Assembly (NCBI GenBank): GCA_015069065.1
Contig: SVJI01000091.1
Coordinates: 1 to 5,911 of the forward strand
Reading direction: 5' to 3'
Origin: Oscillospiraceae bacterium
Lineage (GTDB): Bacteria; Bacillota; Clostridia; UMGS1883
DNA: 5,911 nt
The notes below the pieces were generated by a model that was given only the letters and a program-made list of their open reading frames with translations, was not told the DNA's origin and made no database searches. Of the stretch, positions 5,885-5,911 are shown in pieces; position 1 is the first letter of the stretch, and every line of letters starts with the position of its first letter. Position numbers and translations under genes: made by a program.

Positions 5885-5911
5885 TAAAAATAATAGCGAA
5901 TAGAAACTTTT

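Overview
The window looks like chromosomal DNA from an anaerobic member of the Bacillota, most likely class Clostridia. This is an inference from three things: strong AGGAGG-type ribosome binding sites, moderately AT-rich coding sequence with very AT-rich gaps, and the gene families present (a Se/S-carrier-like DUF3343 protein next to a class V aminotransferase, a two-gene ABC exporter, and a short cytoplasmic GH13 amylase). No insertion sequence, phage gene, tRNA, rRNA or CRISPR array is visible. All recognisable genes appear intact, except the first, which is cut by the window edge.

Layout: (1) 1-503, minus strand: a small DUF3343 protein gene followed by the N-terminal 81 codons of a cysteine desulfurase-like gene, separated by 11 bases and apparently one transcription unit. 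(2) 504-673: a weak promoter candidate for that pair, then a perfect 17-bp hairpin with a U-rich tail that ends the next operon, and a second weaker hairpin. (3) 674-4299, minus strand: two ABC exporter half-transporters in tandem, two bases apart. (4) 4300-4487: a 188-base divergent control region with a good promoter on each strand and small inverted repeats between and over them. (5) 4488-5798, plus strand: a 436-residue GH13 alpha-amylase-family enzyme. (6) 5799-5911: non-coding, dominated by a 45-base near-perfect hairpin that lacks a U tract.

How the genes work together: the two ABC proteins almost certainly form one heterodimer. The first-translated subunit lacks the catalytic glutamate and the H-loop histidine. 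The second has both, but carries LSQGQ in place of LSGGQ. Together they give one degenerate and one consensus ATP site, the arrangement known from TM287/288, LmrCD and BmrCD. The DUF3343 protein and the desulfurase probably cooperate in moving sulfur or selenium. The amylase-family enzyme has no signal peptide and probably trims maltodextrins in the cytoplasm. Nothing in the sequence links it functionally to the exporter beyond the shared intergenic region.

I do not see a clearly new biological system. The points most worth a second look are the unexplained 5840-5884 hairpin, the DUF3343/desulfurase pair, and the asymmetric ATP sites of the exporter.
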